Assembly (NCBI GenBank): GCA_949298075.1
Contig: CASFVA010000066.1
Span: 62,001-126,000 of the forward strand
Source: an uncultured Lentisphaeria bacterium
Lineage (GTDB): Bacteria; Verrucomicrobiota; Lentisphaeria; Victivallales; Victivallaceae
Reading direction: 5' to 3'
DNA: 64,000 bases
Shown here: piece by piece, positions 52,151-62,377 of the stretch
Layout: each line of letters opens with the position of its first letter
Position numbering within the stretch: position 1 is the stretch's first letter
Translations under genes and position numbers: made by a program
The notes under the pieces: generated by a model
Told to the model about the DNA's origin: nothing
Database searches by the model: none
What the model saw: the letters and a program-made list of their open reading frames with translations, nothing else

Positions 52151-53983
52151 TCATGGCTTCTGCGGCTCGTCGCCGGTCCCCGACTCGGACGGAGCCGCCG
52201 GCAGCGCCGGAATTTCCACCAGCCACATCCGCCATTCCTTGGCGGGCTTGCGTCCGGTAAGCGAAATTTTCCGTTCCCGGCGGAGCGGCCGGTCAAGATC
52301 AAGCTCAACTCCCAGTTCGTTCATGGTATTGGCCAGCGCCGTGAGCATGGCTTCGCGGTTGCGGGTCAGCAGGGCCAGCCGGCGGCCGGGAGTCTCGTCC
52401 GCCCAGGCTCTCAGCACTTCAGCGGGCTGATCCTCGGCAAACTCCGGCTGGAGAACCCGGGCCGGGCGCTGAAGATCAAGGTAATAAACTCCGCTGGCAT
52501 AGGGTTCAATCGCAAAAAACACCAGCTGTTCCGGCTCAATGCCGTTTTGTTCCATAAAGTCCCGGAGTTCCAGGAAAAACGGCTTCTCGGAGCGGTAAAC
52601 CGTAAATGACGGCAGCACGCAGCTGAACATCGCCACCACCAGGATCGCCGTCCCGACCACCATCGACGCCACCCGGGGCGGCAGTCCGATCCATCGGGAT
52701 ACCGAGCAATTTTCCGGCGGCTGATCGAGCAGCATCACACCCAGTACCAGCAATCCGGACAGCGGCAGCGTCACCATGGTGATCAACGGAAGCGGCGTCC
52801 CCGGAAACATCAGATTCCAGACCGGCAGCGCCACCAGCGACGCCAGCGCCAGCGCACCGGCGGTCAGCGCAATATAACGCATAATCTCCACCGCCGGCCG
52901 AGTCCAGCGTAGTTCCGCCGCGGGCGACAGAATGCCCGCCGCCCCGAACATCGCGCAGAACGGCGCCAGCGGCAGAAGATAATACCAGCGCCGCGACTGG
53001 GATAGACAAAAGAGTACAAACATCAGCACCGCGCCCAGCGCCAGCATGCCGGCTTCGCGCGACAGCCGCTTCCGGTTGCGGATCAAGCCGGCCACGGCGA
53101 CGATGATCAGCGGACTCCACGGCAGCATCAGCCTCGGCAGCTCATAAATGTAGGTGTAAACCGGATCGCGGTGGTCGAACGCATTGAACACCCGGACAAT
53201 GTTTTCCCGCCAGACCAGCTCCCATCCCGACAGGTCGTGGTCCGGAGGCGGAGCCAGCGGAGCCGCCGGTTCAAGCCAGGCCGCCAGTCCGAATGGCAGG
53301 GCGTAGATCGCTGCCGCCAGCAGAAACGCGACCAGATTGGACCATTTGAGATGCGCCTTGAACCGGCCGTGATCCAACGCATAGGGCGCCACCACCACAA
53401 ATGGCATTACCAGCGCCGGCAGTCCCTTGGCCAGAGCACCGACAAACGCGATCAGATAAAAGCCGAAATATCCCCGGAATCCGGGCTGCTTCTCCACCTG
53501 GAAAAACCACGCCACCGCCAGCACAATCGCCGCCAGATTGGCCATATCGGCGGCGGCGCAGCGCGCCCAGAACAGAAAACCGTAGCTGGAGAGCAGCAGC
53601 CAGCCGGTCAGCAGCGCAATCCGACGGTCGAAAAAGCGCCGGGCCAGCGCCATGGCGCCATACAATCCGGCGAGTCCGGCCAGGGCGCTCGGGATCCGGG
53701 ACGCCAGCTCCCCGCCGTCCAGCAGCCACGCGAACGGCAGAATGAACCAGTAGGTGAGCTGCGGCTTGTCAAAATAAATCCGCCAGTTGATTGCCGGATG
53801 CAGGACATCCCCGGTCAACAGCATTTCCCGGCTGATTTCCGCCCAGCGGTTCTCCGAACCCCACAGCGCATTGTGACCGAGAAAAATCCCCATCGCCAAC
53901 ACGGCGAAAATCCAGAACAACGCTTCGCTGCGCCTGGATGTTGTCGCGTCGCCGCCGATGTCGTAGCCTTTTAATTCAGTCAT
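52151..53983 (-). CDS. arnT: ArnT-like lipid A glycosyltransferase
   Basis: 610 aa GT83/PMT-type polytopic protein with about a dozen membrane helices and a soluble C-terminal domain. The first periplasmic loop has [14 protein letters not shown], with the catalytic acidic pair region of ArnT, then [11 protein letters not shown]. It transfers 4-amino-4-deoxy-L-arabinose (or a related sugar) from undecaprenyl phosphate to lipid A outside the inner membrane. Start has a weak site; it begins 17 bases after arnB and is followed by arnC after 22 bases. Confidence 0.9.
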   Translation of the reverse strand: MTELKGYDIGGDATTSRRSEALFWIFAVLAMGIFLGHNALWGSENRWAEISREMLLTGDVLHPAINWRIYFDKPQLTYWFILPFAWLLDGGELASRIPSALAGLAGLYGAMALARRFFDRRIALLTGWLLLSSYGFLFWARCAAADMANLAAIVLAVAWFFQVEKQPGFRGYFGFYLIAFVGALAKGLPALVMPFVVVAPYALDHGRFKAHLKWSNLVAFLLAAAIYALPFGLAAWLEPAAPLAPPPDHDLSGWELVWRENIVRVFNAFDHRDPVYTYIYELPRLMLPWSPLIIVAVAGLIRNRKRLSREAGMLALGAVLMFVLFCLSQSRRWYYLLPLAPFCAMFGAAGILSPAAELRWTRPAVEIMRYIALTAGALALASLVALPVWNLMFPGTPLPLITMVTLPLSGLLVLGVMLLDQPPENCSVSRWIGLPPRVASMVVGTAILVVAMFSCVLPSFTVYRSEKPFFLELRDFMEQNGIEPEQLVFFAIEPYASGVYYLDLQRPARVLQPEFAEDQPAEVLRAWADETPGRRLALLTRNREAMLTALANTMNELGVELDLDRPLRRERKISLTGRKPAKEWRMWLVEIPALPAAPSESGTGDEPQKP

Positions 53984-54000
53984 GATGGTTTTCCGTTGCC

Positions 54001-55140
54001 TCAGCGTGCCAGCAGTTCGCGGATCGCCGCCACCACGTCCCCGACGTCGCCGTCAGTCATGTCAGGGAAGAGCGGCAGCGACAGAATATGATCGCTGTTG
54101 TACTCGGTATCAGGCAGGAAGCCGGGCTGATAACCGTAGGTTTCCCGGTAGTATTTCTGCAGGTGGACGCAGCGGAAGTGCAGACCGCTGCCGATGTTGA
54201 GCGCCTTGAGTTCGGCCATGAACTCATCGCGGGTGTACTTGGGAGTATCCACCCTCACCACGAACAGGTGCCAGGCCGACTTGAAATCGTAGCCGGACGG
54301 ATCACCCAGCGGACGGATTTCCGGCATATCGGCGAAAGCCGCCCGGTACTGCATGGCCAGCTCGGTGCGCCGGGCATTGATGGCGTCAATCCGCCGGAGC
54401 TGGCTGAGTCCAAGCGCCGCCGACATGTCGGTGAGATTGTACTTGTAACCCGGCTCCACCACCTCGGCCTGGGGAGAGCGGCCGCGGTTCTGCCGGTCAA
54501 AAGCATCCATGACGATGCCGTGGAACTTCCAGCGCCGGATCGCCGCCGCCATCGCCTCGTCGGAAGTCACGAACATGCCGCCTTCGCCGCAGGTCACGTT
54601 CTTGATGGCGTGGAAACTGTAAATCGCGTGCTCCGCGCCGATATGGCGTCCCTTGTAACAGGTGCCGAGCGCGTGGGCGGCATCCTCCACCACCGGGATG
54701 CCGCCGGCCACCGCCCGGATCGCGTCAATATCCACCGGAACCCCGGCGAAGTGGACGGGAACAATCAGCTTCGTCCGGGGCGTAATCGCCGCCGCAACGG
54801 CATCAGGACGCACCAGCAGCGTCTCGCGGTCCACCTCAACCAGCACCGGCCGGGCGCCGACCAGTTCAATCATGTTGGCGATCGACACCCAGGTCATCGA
54901 AGGCGTAATCACCTCGTCACCCGGACCGATGTTCAGAACCTTGAGCAGCAGATGCATGGCGGCAGTGGCGCTCGACAGCGCCACGCCGTAACGGTTGCCG
55001 GTGAGACGGCAGACCTCCTGTTCAAAAGCGGCGTTGGCCGGTCCGTTGGTGATCCAGCCGGACTTCAGCACGTCAGTGACCGCCTCAATGTCGGCGGCCG
55101 TGATCGCCGGACGGGTAAAGGGCAGAAAATCCTTGCGCAT
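54001..55140 (-). CDS. arnB: UDP-4-keto-pentose aminotransferase, ArnB-like
   Basis: 379 aa DegT/DnrJ/EryC1 PLP enzyme. N-terminal [13 protein letters not shown] is a typical ArnB start. The PLP lysine is Lys180 in [32 protein letters not shown] and [14 protein letters not shown] are conserved. In E. coli it makes UDP-L-Ara4N from UDP-L-Ara4O using glutamate. First gene of the arnB-arnT-arnC-pdxB run; the supplier of the 4-keto sugar (ArnA) is not in the window. Confidence 0.9.
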   Translation of the reverse strand: MRKDFLPFTRPAITAADIEAVTDVLKSGWITNGPANAAFEQEVCRLTGNRYGVALSSATAAMHLLLKVLNIGPGDEVITPSMTWVSIANMIELVGARPVLVEVDRETLLVRPDAVAAAITPRTKLIVPVHFAGVPVDIDAIRAVAGGIPVVEDAAHALGTCYKGRHIGAEHAIYSFHAIKNVTCGEGGMFVTSDEAMAAAIRRWKFHGIVMDAFDRQNRGRSPQAEVVEPGYKYNLTDMSAALGLSQLRRIDAINARRTELAMQYRAAFADMPEIRPLGDPSGYDFKSAWHLFVVRVDTPKYTRDEFMAELKALNIGSGLHFRCVHLQKYYRETYGYQPGFLPDTEYNSDHILSLPLFPDMTDGDVGDVVAAIRELLAR

Positions 55141-55246
55141 AATTTCATACCTTATATTGGGCCGGAGCAGAAACGGAAGATTGCCAATCTGACATCCGCC
55201 GCCCCGGGGTTTGGTTGTCCATACTGCGGAACCTGATTCGTCAAGT

Positions 55247-56083
55247 TCATTTCACCGGCGAGGGGAGGTCCGCCGGGCCATTCTGCCGCTCCCGGCGTTT
55301 CGCCTCCCGCCACAACTCCTCCAACCGCTCCGGCGATGCGGTCTGCGGTGCCTCGCCGGCGGCTTTCAACGTCTGCTCCACATAACGGAACCGGGATTCA
55401 AATTTGCGGTTGGCACTCCGGAGCAACGCTTCGGCCTCCTCCCCTTTCCGGAACCGGGTCAGGTTGACCGCGGCAAACAGCAGATCACCCAGTTCTTCGT
55501 CAACCGCCGCCGGATCCCGGGAATCAAAGGCCTGCCGCAGCTCGCCGCACTCCTCCTCGATCTTGGTCATGACCCCGGAGGCTTCCGGCCAGTCAAATCC
55601 GACTTCCGAAGCAGCCCGCTGCAGCGCCGCCGCCCGGTCCAGCGCCGAGAGGCTGCGCGGCACCCGGTCCAGGACCGACTCCGGCCCGGCGCCGCCGTGC
55701 TCGCGCGCCTTGATCTGCTGCCACAGGCCGGCGACCTCTTCCGGAGTTTCAGCGCGGGCCGATCCGAACACGTGTTCGTGGCGGCGGATCATTTTGGCGA
55801 TGATGCCGCGCCAGACGTCTTCCATACTGAACTCGCCGCGCTCCCCGGCCACCACCACCTGGAACAGCAGGTTCATCAGCACATCGCCCAGCTCCTCGCA
55901 GATGTCGGCGGGGCAGCCGCGGTCGAGCGCGTCCAGCAGTTCTGCCACCTCTCCGACCAGATGGCGCTTAAGGCTGTCCCGGGTCTGGCGCCGGTCCCAG
56001 GGACAGCCATCGGGAGCCCGCAGCCGCCTCAGAATCGCCAGCAGCGAGTCAGCGGTGGGGGGATATTCCGGAGTATTGTCCAT
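55247..56083 (-). CDS. mazG: Nucleoside triphosphate pyrophosphohydrolase
   Basis: 278 aa with two MazG domains. It hydrolyses (d)NTPs to NMPs and pyrophosphate. [27 protein letters not shown] and [13 protein letters not shown] form the first metal site; [12 protein letters not shown] and [12 protein letters not shown] the second. The extra C-terminal stretch is charged. Its start overlaps the bamA stop as TGATG, so the two are coupled. Confidence 0.95.
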   Translation of the reverse strand: MDNTPEYPPTADSLLAILRRLRAPDGCPWDRRQTRDSLKRHLVGEVAELLDALDRGCPADICEELGDVLMNLLFQVVVAGERGEFSMEDVWRGIIAKMIRRHEHVFGSARAETPEEVAGLWQQIKAREHGGAGPESVLDRVPRSLSALDRAAALQRAASEVGFDWPEASGVMTKIEEECGELRQAFDSRDPAAVDEELGDLLFAAVNLTRFRKGEEAEALLRSANRKFESRFRYVEQTLKAAGEAPQTASPERLEELWREAKRRERQNGPADLPSPVK

Positions 56084-58404
56084 CAGAACGTAAATCCGAC
56101 GTTGAAGTGAATCCGGAACTTGCTGGAGTTGTCCGTGTTGTTCAGAATCGGATAAGCCAGGTCCAGCTTGACCGGGGCGTTGATCACCGGCAGCCGGATG
56201 CGCAATCCGTAACCGGCGCCGATGTTGATCTGATTAAACGCCAGAGTGTAGCTGTTGCGCCAGGCGTTGCCGACGTCGATGAATGCCGCGCCCCGGATCG
56301 GTCCCCAGATCGGATGCGACACTTCGGCAGTCATCAGCAGCATGGTCTGGCCGCCGATGTTCTCATCATTGTAGGTCGGGGAAACTGTCCGGTATTCGAA
56401 GCCGCGCAGCGAATCACTTCCGCCGAGGAAGTAACGTTCAAAAATCGGCACCGCTCCTCCGCGGGAAAACGTCGCCACCGTGCCGATCTTGCCGCCGACC
56501 ATGGCGATGATGGCCTTGTCGAAGAAACTCATGTAATAGCTGCCCTTGCCCTCGAGGCGGTAGAAGTTTTCGGTGGAGCCGAAAATCTTGGGTGACACCG
56601 CCGCGAAGAAATTGAGATTGTATCCTTCCGTCGGCTCAATGAGGCTGTCCCGGGTGTCCCGGCTGAGCATCAATGAAACCTGACTGACGTTCTGAGTGCC
56701 GTCGAGATTGTTTTCACGCATGTACTTTTTCAGAGCTCCGCCGACGTTGTTGACCCGGACCACTTCAAACTTGTAACCGGCGGCAATGGAGGTGAAGTCA
56801 TCAAAAATCTTGCGCTGCAGCGAGGTGCGTCCGCCGACCCGGGTTTCATCCCATTCGTCGTATTCGACGATATTCATGTAGCCGGCCAGCTCAAACCGCA
56901 GCGGCAGGTCAAAGAGCCACGGTTCGACGAAATCGACGTTGAATCCGGCATTTTCAATACCGTAAATTCCCTGAATGCGCAGCCGCTGGCCGCCGCCGTA
57001 AAACCAGTTGGAGGGGTTGAACAGATCGAAGTTGCTGCTGGAAATCTCAGCCATGCCGAACACACTGTTGACGTCGGAGGCGCCGGCGCCGATCCGGAAA
57101 TTGTACCGTGACCCTTTTTCCTCAACCCGGACCTTGACGTCCTTTTCGTCCATGGCGTCGGCATTGACCGCGTCGATCTCCACCTTGTTGAAATACCCCA
57201 TGCCCATCAGCCGCTGGCGGCTGACCTCAATCCGGTTGCGGTCGAGCGGATCACCGGGCTGAATGGCCAGTTCGCGCCGGATCACCTTGTCCCGGGTGTC
57301 GGTGTTTCCGGAGATGTCCACCCCGCGGACATAGTATTTGCGCCCCTCGGTGATCTCAAACGTCACAGCCACCGTATGATCCGCGAAATTTTCCACCCGG
57401 TTGACCCGGCACTGCACATCGGCGTAGCCGAGCGTCTCGTAAAGACTGACAATCCGGCGGGCGGCGGCCTCGGCGGCAGCCCGGCTGAACACCGAGCCGG
57501 CGACAAAAGGCAGCAGCGGAGCCAGTTCCTCCCCGGAATACACGGTATTGCCCTTTACGGCAACTGAAGCCACTTTATACGGTTCGCCTTCGACAATCCG
57601 GAAGTTGAGGTTGACGTATTCCGGATCCTCGGGATCAGGCGCAATGGCGACTTCCTCGACTTTGAAATCGAGGTAACCGGCATCGTGGTATTTGTCCCGG
57701 AGCCGGGCTTTGTCCAACTCCAGTTCGGCACGGTCGAACAAGCCCTGATTCAGATAGTCGTTGATGAACGGCAGCCAGTTGAGATAACTGTAACGGTTGG
57801 CAATCGAATGGCGCAGATCGCGCTGCGAGAATACTTCGGCCCCTTCAAACGTCACATCATCAACTTTCAGACGCAGATTTTCCTCAATCCGGATGTCGAC
57901 AATCACCTGGCCTTCGCCGTCCGGAACCACCACCGGAGTCACTTTGGCATCACGGTAGCCTTTTTCCAGATACTCCTTGCGAATGGCGTCCAGCGTCTTG
58001 CGCAGCTCAATATCGTTGAGCAGTCCGCCCTCGGCCACGGTGACCAGCTTGCGCAGATCGTTGGTCGTCAGCTTGGCGTTGCCGGTCACCCGGAGCGTGG
58101 AAATCCGGGGCTTGAGCCGGACCCGGAACCTGACTGCAACCTTGTCGCCGGGCAGCTCCGTAACTTCCGAGACCACGTCCGCAAAATTGCCGGTGTTGTA
58201 AAGCCGCTTGGTATCGGCGTCAAGGATGTCGCGGGTGAATTCCAGTCCCGGACGCAGCTGGATGTTGGCCGTGAGCAGATCCTCGGAAAGCCTCTGCACA
58301 CCGGACTGTTCAAATTCGACCCGGGCCACCTCGGTCGCCGCCGCCGTCAACGCCGCAGTCAGCAACAACCCGCCGCCCAGCGTCAGTTGTAAAATCCGGA
58401 ACAT
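56083..58404 (-). CDS. bamA: Outer membrane protein assembly factor BamA
   Basis: 773 aa. Signal peptide (cleaved near ALTAAAT), five POTRA domains (to about 410) and a 16-strand beta barrel. The L6 motif is SLRGFEYR within FLGGSDSLRGF, and the last residue is Phe (VGFTF), the usual outer-membrane signature. BamA inserts beta-barrel proteins into the outer membrane. The start at 58404 follows GGGGAT; nine codons upstream another ATG exists. In most bacteria skp or lpx genes follow; here mazG does. Confidence 0.96.
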   Translation of the reverse strand: MFRILQLTLGGGLLLTAALTAAATEVARVEFEQSGVQRLSEDLLTANIQLRPGLEFTRDILDADTKRLYNTGNFADVVSEVTELPGDKVAVRFRVRLKPRISTLRVTGNAKLTTNDLRKLVTVAEGGLLNDIELRKTLDAIRKEYLEKGYRDAKVTPVVVPDGEGQVIVDIRIEENLRLKVDDVTFEGAEVFSQRDLRHSIANRYSYLNWLPFINDYLNQGLFDRAELELDKARLRDKYHDAGYLDFKVEEVAIAPDPEDPEYVNLNFRIVEGEPYKVASVAVKGNTVYSGEELAPLLPFVAGSVFSRAAAEAAARRIVSLYETLGYADVQCRVNRVENFADHTVAVTFEITEGRKYYVRGVDISGNTDTRDKVIRRELAIQPGDPLDRNRIEVSRQRLMGMGYFNKVEIDAVNADAMDEKDVKVRVEEKGSRYNFRIGAGASDVNSVFGMAEISSSNFDLFNPSNWFYGGGQRLRIQGIYGIENAGFNVDFVEPWLFDLPLRFELAGYMNIVEYDEWDETRVGGRTSLQRKIFDDFTSIAAGYKFEVVRVNNVGGALKKYMRENNLDGTQNVSQVSLMLSRDTRDSLIEPTEGYNLNFFAAVSPKIFGSTENFYRLEGKGSYYMSFFDKAIIAMVGGKIGTVATFSRGGAVPIFERYFLGGSDSLRGFEYRTVSPTYNDENIGGQTMLLMTAEVSHPIWGPIRGAAFIDVGNAWRNSYTLAFNQINIGAGYGLRIRLPVINAPVKLDLAYPILNNTDNSSKFRIHFNVGFTF

Positions 58405-58512
58405 ATATCCCCGTTCTCCTGTATTTTCCACGCGGCCGCAGCTCCGTGAACCGCCTGTTCTCCATCCCGCCGGCTCCGTGCGCCGGCGTCCCTGTCTTCC
58501 AGGTGCCGGACG

Positions 58513-59943
58513 TCAGCCGGCGACACCGGAACCGGGAGCGAACTCGTCACTGCACGGAGCCGCCGGAACGAATTCCATGCGCGACGGATAAAACAACAAT
58601 TTCAGATTGCCGGTGCGTCCGTTACGATTTTTCTCAATGATCCATTCGGCTTCGACGCCGGCGCCGTCGGCGACGGTTTTGGACTCCTCGCGGTCGCGGT
58701 GCAGAAAAGTGACGATATCCGCATCCTGTTCGATCGTCCCCGATTCCCGCAGATGAGCAAGCTTGGGACGCAACGGCTTGTTGCCGGCGTTTTTGTCGAC
58801 CTCGCGGTTGAGCTGAGCCAGAACCAGCACCGGAATTTTGAGGTCCTTGGCCAGCTTTTTGATGCCTCCGGAGATTTCGGCCACCTCGTTCTGGCGACTC
58901 TCGGCCCGCCCGTCGGAGTGCATCAGCTGAAGATAATCTATGACAATCAGTTCAATGTTGTGCTGAACCTTGAGCCGCCGCGCCTTGGCCCGGAGTTCGG
59001 CAATGGTGAGTCCGCCGGTGGGATCGATGAAGATTTTCGCCTTCTGCAAAGCGGAAACCGCACCGGTCAGCTTGGTGAGATCACGCATGTTAAAGGAATG
59101 ATTCCAGAACACGTTTTCCGAAATCTGAGCCTGGGTGCAGAGCAGCCGGCGGGCGATCTGCTCACTAGTCATTTCCAAACTGAAGAAGGCCACGCAGCGC
59201 GGCCGGGTGGCGTGCAGTGCGACGTTGCGAATCACATTGAGCGCCAGACTGGTCTTGCCGATGGAGGGCCGGGCGGCCAGCACGAACATTTCGCCGGGTT
59301 TGAGTCCGCCGGTAAACTCGTCGAGCTTGGCGAAACCGGTTGGAATGCCGACTTCAACCCTGCCTTCCTGAATATCCTCGAGCGCCTTGAATTCGGCGGC
59401 TATAATATCGCGCACCGCCACGATGGTCTGTTTCTCATCGGCATGGCGCACGGCGTAAACGTCGTTTTCGATTTCGTCAATCAGCCGGGAGGCGTCAACG
59501 TCAGCATCGTAACATTTGAGCAGCGCGTTGGAACACACCCCGATCATCCGGCGAAGCATCGCGTATTTCTGTAAAATGCGGCACCAGGATTCGAAATTGA
59601 CGGTAGTGGGAGCCGCCAGCTCCAGCTCGGCCAGGAAAAGTTCGCCGCCGATGGTGTCGAGCCGGTTCTTTTCCTTGAGGCGCTGGGCGACAGAAACCAG
59701 GTCGGGCTTGACCTTGCCGTCGCCGTTGAGCTCCAGCAGCGTCGCATAAATTTCGCGATGGGACGGCGTATAGAAAACCGCCGGCGAGGTTCCGAGCACT
59801 TCAACCGCCAGATCGATGCAGCTCTCGGGCTCGCGCAGCATGGCCGACAGAACCGAGCGTTCGACCCGGTCGGCATGCGGCTGCAGCCGGTCGGGGACAC
59901 CCCCGGCCGGCAGCGACGGCGCTTTTCCTCCGCGTTCCTCCAT
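58513..59943 (-). CDS. dnaB: Replicative DNA helicase
   Basis: 476 aa. N-terminal helical domain (RVERSVLSAMLREPESC) then a RecA-type motor with Walker A AARPSIGKTS (223-232), Walker B LIVIDYLQLM and the QLNREVDK motif. DnaB unwinds DNA at the replication fork. It follows rplI by eight bases, as in many bacteria (rpsF-ssb-rpsR-rplI-dnaB). A stem CGCCGGC/GCCGGCG lies upstream of the gene's 5' neighbour bamA (58470-58490), without a clear U tract. Confidence 0.97.
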   Translation of the reverse strand: MEERGGKAPSLPAGGVPDRLQPHADRVERSVLSAMLREPESCIDLAVEVLGTSPAVFYTPSHREIYATLLELNGDGKVKPDLVSVAQRLKEKNRLDTIGGELFLAELELAAPTTVNFESWCRILQKYAMLRRMIGVCSNALLKCYDADVDASRLIDEIENDVYAVRHADEKQTIVAVRDIIAAEFKALEDIQEGRVEVGIPTGFAKLDEFTGGLKPGEMFVLAARPSIGKTSLALNVIRNVALHATRPRCVAFFSLEMTSEQIARRLLCTQAQISENVFWNHSFNMRDLTKLTGAVSALQKAKIFIDPTGGLTIAELRAKARRLKVQHNIELIVIDYLQLMHSDGRAESRQNEVAEISGGIKKLAKDLKIPVLVLAQLNREVDKNAGNKPLRPKLAHLRESGTIEQDADIVTFLHRDREESKTVADGAGVEAEWIIEKNRNGRTGNLKLLFYPSRMEFVPAAPCSDEFAPGSGVAG

Positions 59944-59951
59944 GACGGTCG

Positions 59952-60404
59952 TCAGCCCCGGACCACCCAGACCTTGACCTTGCCTTCCACCTCGGAGTGG
60001 AGTTTGACTTCGACCTCAAAGCCGCCGAGCGACTTGATCGGGGGATCAACTTTGATGCGCGAATGATCAATGTCAAAGCCCTGCGCCTTGAGTTCGTCGG
60101 CAATCATGCGGGCGGTCACCGAACCGAAGAGCTGATCGTCCTCAGTGGCCTGCATCGCAATTGAGATTTCCAGTCCGGCGAGCTTTTCGGCAAGCGCCTG
60201 AGCGTCGGCCAGTTCCTGAGCGCGGCGCTGGGCGATCATCGCCTTGCGTGATTCGACCAGCCGGAGGGTTCCGGGAGTGGCCTTGGCAGCGAGACCGCGG
60301 GGCAGCAGATAGTTGCGGGCATAGCCGGGAGCGACATGAACCTCGTCGCCGGCCAGACCGAGCTTTTCAATATCGTCGAGGAGAATCAATTTTACCTGAG
60401 CCAT
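59952..60404 (-). CDS. rplI: 50S ribosomal protein bL9
   Basis: 150 aa. The N-domain signature appears as GLAGDEVHVAPGYARNYLLPRGLA, with a central helix and a C-terminal rRNA-binding domain ending VKVWVV. Member of the rpsF-ssb-rpsR-rplI-dnaB order. Confidence 0.97.
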   Translation of the reverse strand: MAQVKLILLDDIEKLGLAGDEVHVAPGYARNYLLPRGLAAKATPGTLRLVESRKAMIAQRRAQELADAQALAEKLAGLEISIAMQATEDDQLFGSVTARMIADELKAQGFDIDHSRIKVDPPIKSLGGFEVEVKLHSEVEGKVKVWVVRG

Positions 60405-60422
60405 GGTGTTACTCCTTATACA

Positions 60423-60656
60423 TCAGTAGACCAGGGCGATGATCCGGGCGCGCTTGACCGCGATCGAAAGCATCTTCTGGTGGTCGAGGCAGTTGCCGGT
60501 AATCCGGCGCGGCATGATTTTACCCTTCTCGGTCTGAAACTTCATCAGCGTTTCGGCATCCTTGAAATCGATGTAGTTGACCTTCGCCTCGCAGAAGCGG
60601 CAAATTTTCGGCTTCGCCGCGGCACGGCGGCGACCTTGTCTTTTCTGACCCTGCAT
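60423..60656 (-). CDS. rpsR: 30S ribosomal protein bS18, zinc-ligand form
   Basis: 77 aa. NYIDFKDAETLMKF and GKIMPRRITGNCLDHQ are the S18 core. Cys19 and Cys22 (CRFC) plus Cys and His of NCLDHQ form a likely four-residue zinc site (C+ form). The start is reached 72 bases downstream of ssb. Confidence 0.97.
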   Translation of the reverse strand: MQGQKRQGRRRAAAKPKICRFCEAKVNYIDFKDAETLMKFQTEKGKIMPRRITGNCLDHQKMLSIAVKRARIIALVY

Positions 60657-60728
60657 AAGAATCCTTTCTTACTGCTGTGAGCTTGCTTTTATTTTATGGT
60701 TTGGTTGTCTCTTTGATGAAATTACGCG

Positions 60729-61286
60729 CTAAAACGGAATATCGTCCACCATGGCGTCGTCGCCGGCGCCGGCCTCCGGCATCGGCGGAGCTTCCGGCGG
60801 AGCTTCACGCCGGGCGGGACGTCCGCCGTAGGCCCCCTCGGAGCGGGGTCCGTACTGGGGACGTGGCGGCTGATAGTCACCCTCGGAGCGGGGCGCATAA
60901 TACTGACCGGCTCCGGCTTCGGGAGCGGATCCGGACTGGCCGCCGTCGGAGTTGCGCCGGTTCATGAACTGAACCTGTTCCGCCACCACCCGGAGGCGGG
61001 AACGCTGGCCGCCGCCATTGCGGTCCTCCCACTGATCCAGCTGCAGACGTCCTTCGACCAGCACCTGGGATCCCTTGGCCAGGAACTGCTTGCAGTTGTT
61101 GGCGCTGCGTCCCCAGACCACGACGTCGACAAAGCAGGTGTCCTCGGACTCCTGACCGCCGGCGGTGACAAAGCGGCGACTGACCGCCAGCCTCAGTTCG
61201 CAGACGCTCTGCCCGCTGGGCAGGCCGCGCAAATCGGGATCACGGGTCAGGTTTCCCAGCAGAAAAACTTTATTCAGGGATGCCAT
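60729..61286 (-). CDS. ssb: Single-stranded DNA-binding protein
   Basis: 185 aa. An OB-fold (FLLGNLTRDPDLRGLPSGQSV to about residue 110) is followed by a Gly/Pro/Arg/Tyr-rich disordered linker and the acidic tip DDIPF, which recruits repair and replication proteins. A repeated YGPRSEG-type element occurs in the linker. Start has GAGGAG upstream. Confidence 0.97.
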   Translation of the reverse strand: MASLNKVFLLGNLTRDPDLRGLPSGQSVCELRLAVSRRFVTAGGQESEDTCFVDVVVWGRSANNCKQFLAKGSQVLVEGRLQLDQWEDRNGGGQRSRLRVVAEQVQFMNRRNSDGGQSGSAPEAGAGQYYAPRSEGDYQPPRPQYGPRSEGAYGGRPARREAPPEAPPMPEAGAGDDAMVDDIPF

Positions 61287-61382
61287 AGTGACTCCTCCGC
61301 GTATCTTCCGTATTAAAAACCATTCTCACCGCGACCGCCGCCGAAGCGGAACGGCCCGGAGACGATCGCCTGGACCTGGAAC

Positions 61383-61712
61383 TTATTCCTCGCCGAGCTT
61401 GACCGGTTCGGCCGGAACGTTGGCCGGACGGTCGTAAACCACGGTAAGGCTGCGCAGCACCCGGGCGTCGAGCTTGTACTTCTCCTTGATGTCGGCCAGT
61501 TTGGAGGGGGCGACTTCAAAAATGAAGTTGAAATAGAGCCCGGCCCGGCGCTTGTCGATCTCATAGGTGAACTGACGCCGGCCCATCGGCACGACGGACT
61601 CCATTTTGCCGCCGAGCGAACCGATCAATTCCTCAAATTCCCGGCAGAACGCCGCGCCCTCATCATCCGCACGGCGGATGTCCAGAATGTATACCGCTTC
61701 GTATTTTTTCAA
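61383..61712 (-). CDS. rpsF: 30S ribosomal protein bS6
   Basis: 109 aa. bS6 binds 16S rRNA with bS18. KKYEAVYILDIR, YEIDKRRAGLYFNFIFE and the C-terminal part are family features. I place the start at a TTG (61712), which gives the usual MKKYEAVYIL N-terminus and has TGAGG upstream. A GTG at 61724 is possible but has no binding site. No ATG is available. The stop of pth lies in between (61721). Confidence 0.93.
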   Translation of the reverse strand: MKKYEAVYILDIRRADDEGAAFCREFEELIGSLGGKMESVVPMGRRQFTYEIDKRRAGLYFNFIFEVAPSKLADIKEKYKLDARVLRSLTVVYDRPANVPAEPVKLGEE

Positions 61713-61720
61713 AATAAACC

Positions 61721-62371
61721 TCACTGAACTACTTGATGGTTATCATTTCCAACTTTGTTCAAATCCTCATCCGCCGGCCGGGCATTGACCGAATTCATTG
61801 CCCGGGACAGCCCGACACTCAGCACCAGTTTGACTGCCGCTGCCGCCCGGTCCACTGCGGCGGAAAACTGTTCAGCCTCCACACCGGTGAAACCGGAAAG
61901 CACATAATCGACAACTCCCCGGGCTCCGGGCCGGCCGATGCCGACCCGCAGCCGCCGGAAATTTTCGCTGCCGAGTTCGGCGGCAATCGACTTAAGTCCG
62001 TTGTGACCGCCGTCGGAACCGCCGGCCCGCAGCCGCAGACGTCCCAGCGGCAAATCGAGATCATCGACCACCACCAGCACCTCTTCCGGCGCGATCCGGA
62101 GCCGGCCGCACAATCCGGCAACCGCGAGTCCGCTCAGATTCATATAGGTCTGGGGCAGCTGGAACACCAGCGGGCGTCCCCGAAACCTTCCGGAAAAAAT
62201 CCGGCTCTGAGCGACATGACCCGGTTCGAACCGTCCGGCGGGGAAATCCGCCAGGATCCGTTCGACCACCATGAATCCCGCGTTGTGGCGGCTGTTCCGG
62301 TATTCGTCACCGGGATTCCCCAGCCCGACCACCAGTTTGACCGCAATGTCGGCTGCGCCGGAAATGGCCAT
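61721..62371 (-). CDS. pth: Peptidyl-tRNA hydrolase
   Basis: 216 aa. Pth frees tRNA from stalled peptidyl-tRNA. VVGLGNPGDEYRNSRHNAGF with catalytic His29, QTYMNLSG and VVDDLDLPLGRLRLR are the active-site segments. Starts six bases after rplY and is followed by rpsF. rplY-pth is a common pair. Confidence 0.97.
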   Translation of the reverse strand: MAISGAADIAVKLVVGLGNPGDEYRNSRHNAGFMVVERILADFPAGRFEPGHVAQSRIFSGRFRGRPLVFQLPQTYMNLSGLAVAGLCGRLRIAPEEVLVVVDDLDLPLGRLRLRAGGSDGGHNGLKSIAAELGSENFRRLRVGIGRPGARGVVDYVLSGFTGVEAEQFSAAVDRAAAAVKLVLSVGLSRAMNSVNARPADEDLNKVGNDNHQVVQ

Positions 62372-62377
62372 AACGGA

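Noticed and set aside
55150-55246. Promoter upstream of arnB
   Set aside because: A TATAAG lies near 55152 and a TTGACG near 55240, but no pair has an acceptable spacing, so I do not annotate one.
58465-58495. GC-rich stem between bamA and dnaB as a terminator
   Set aside because: The seven-base-pair stem has no U tract after it; it may be chance in a GC-rich region.
60891-61000. Repeated Gly/Tyr/Arg codons in ssb as a possible DNA repeat
   Set aside because: They encode the normal disordered linker of SSB and have no repeat units outside the gene.
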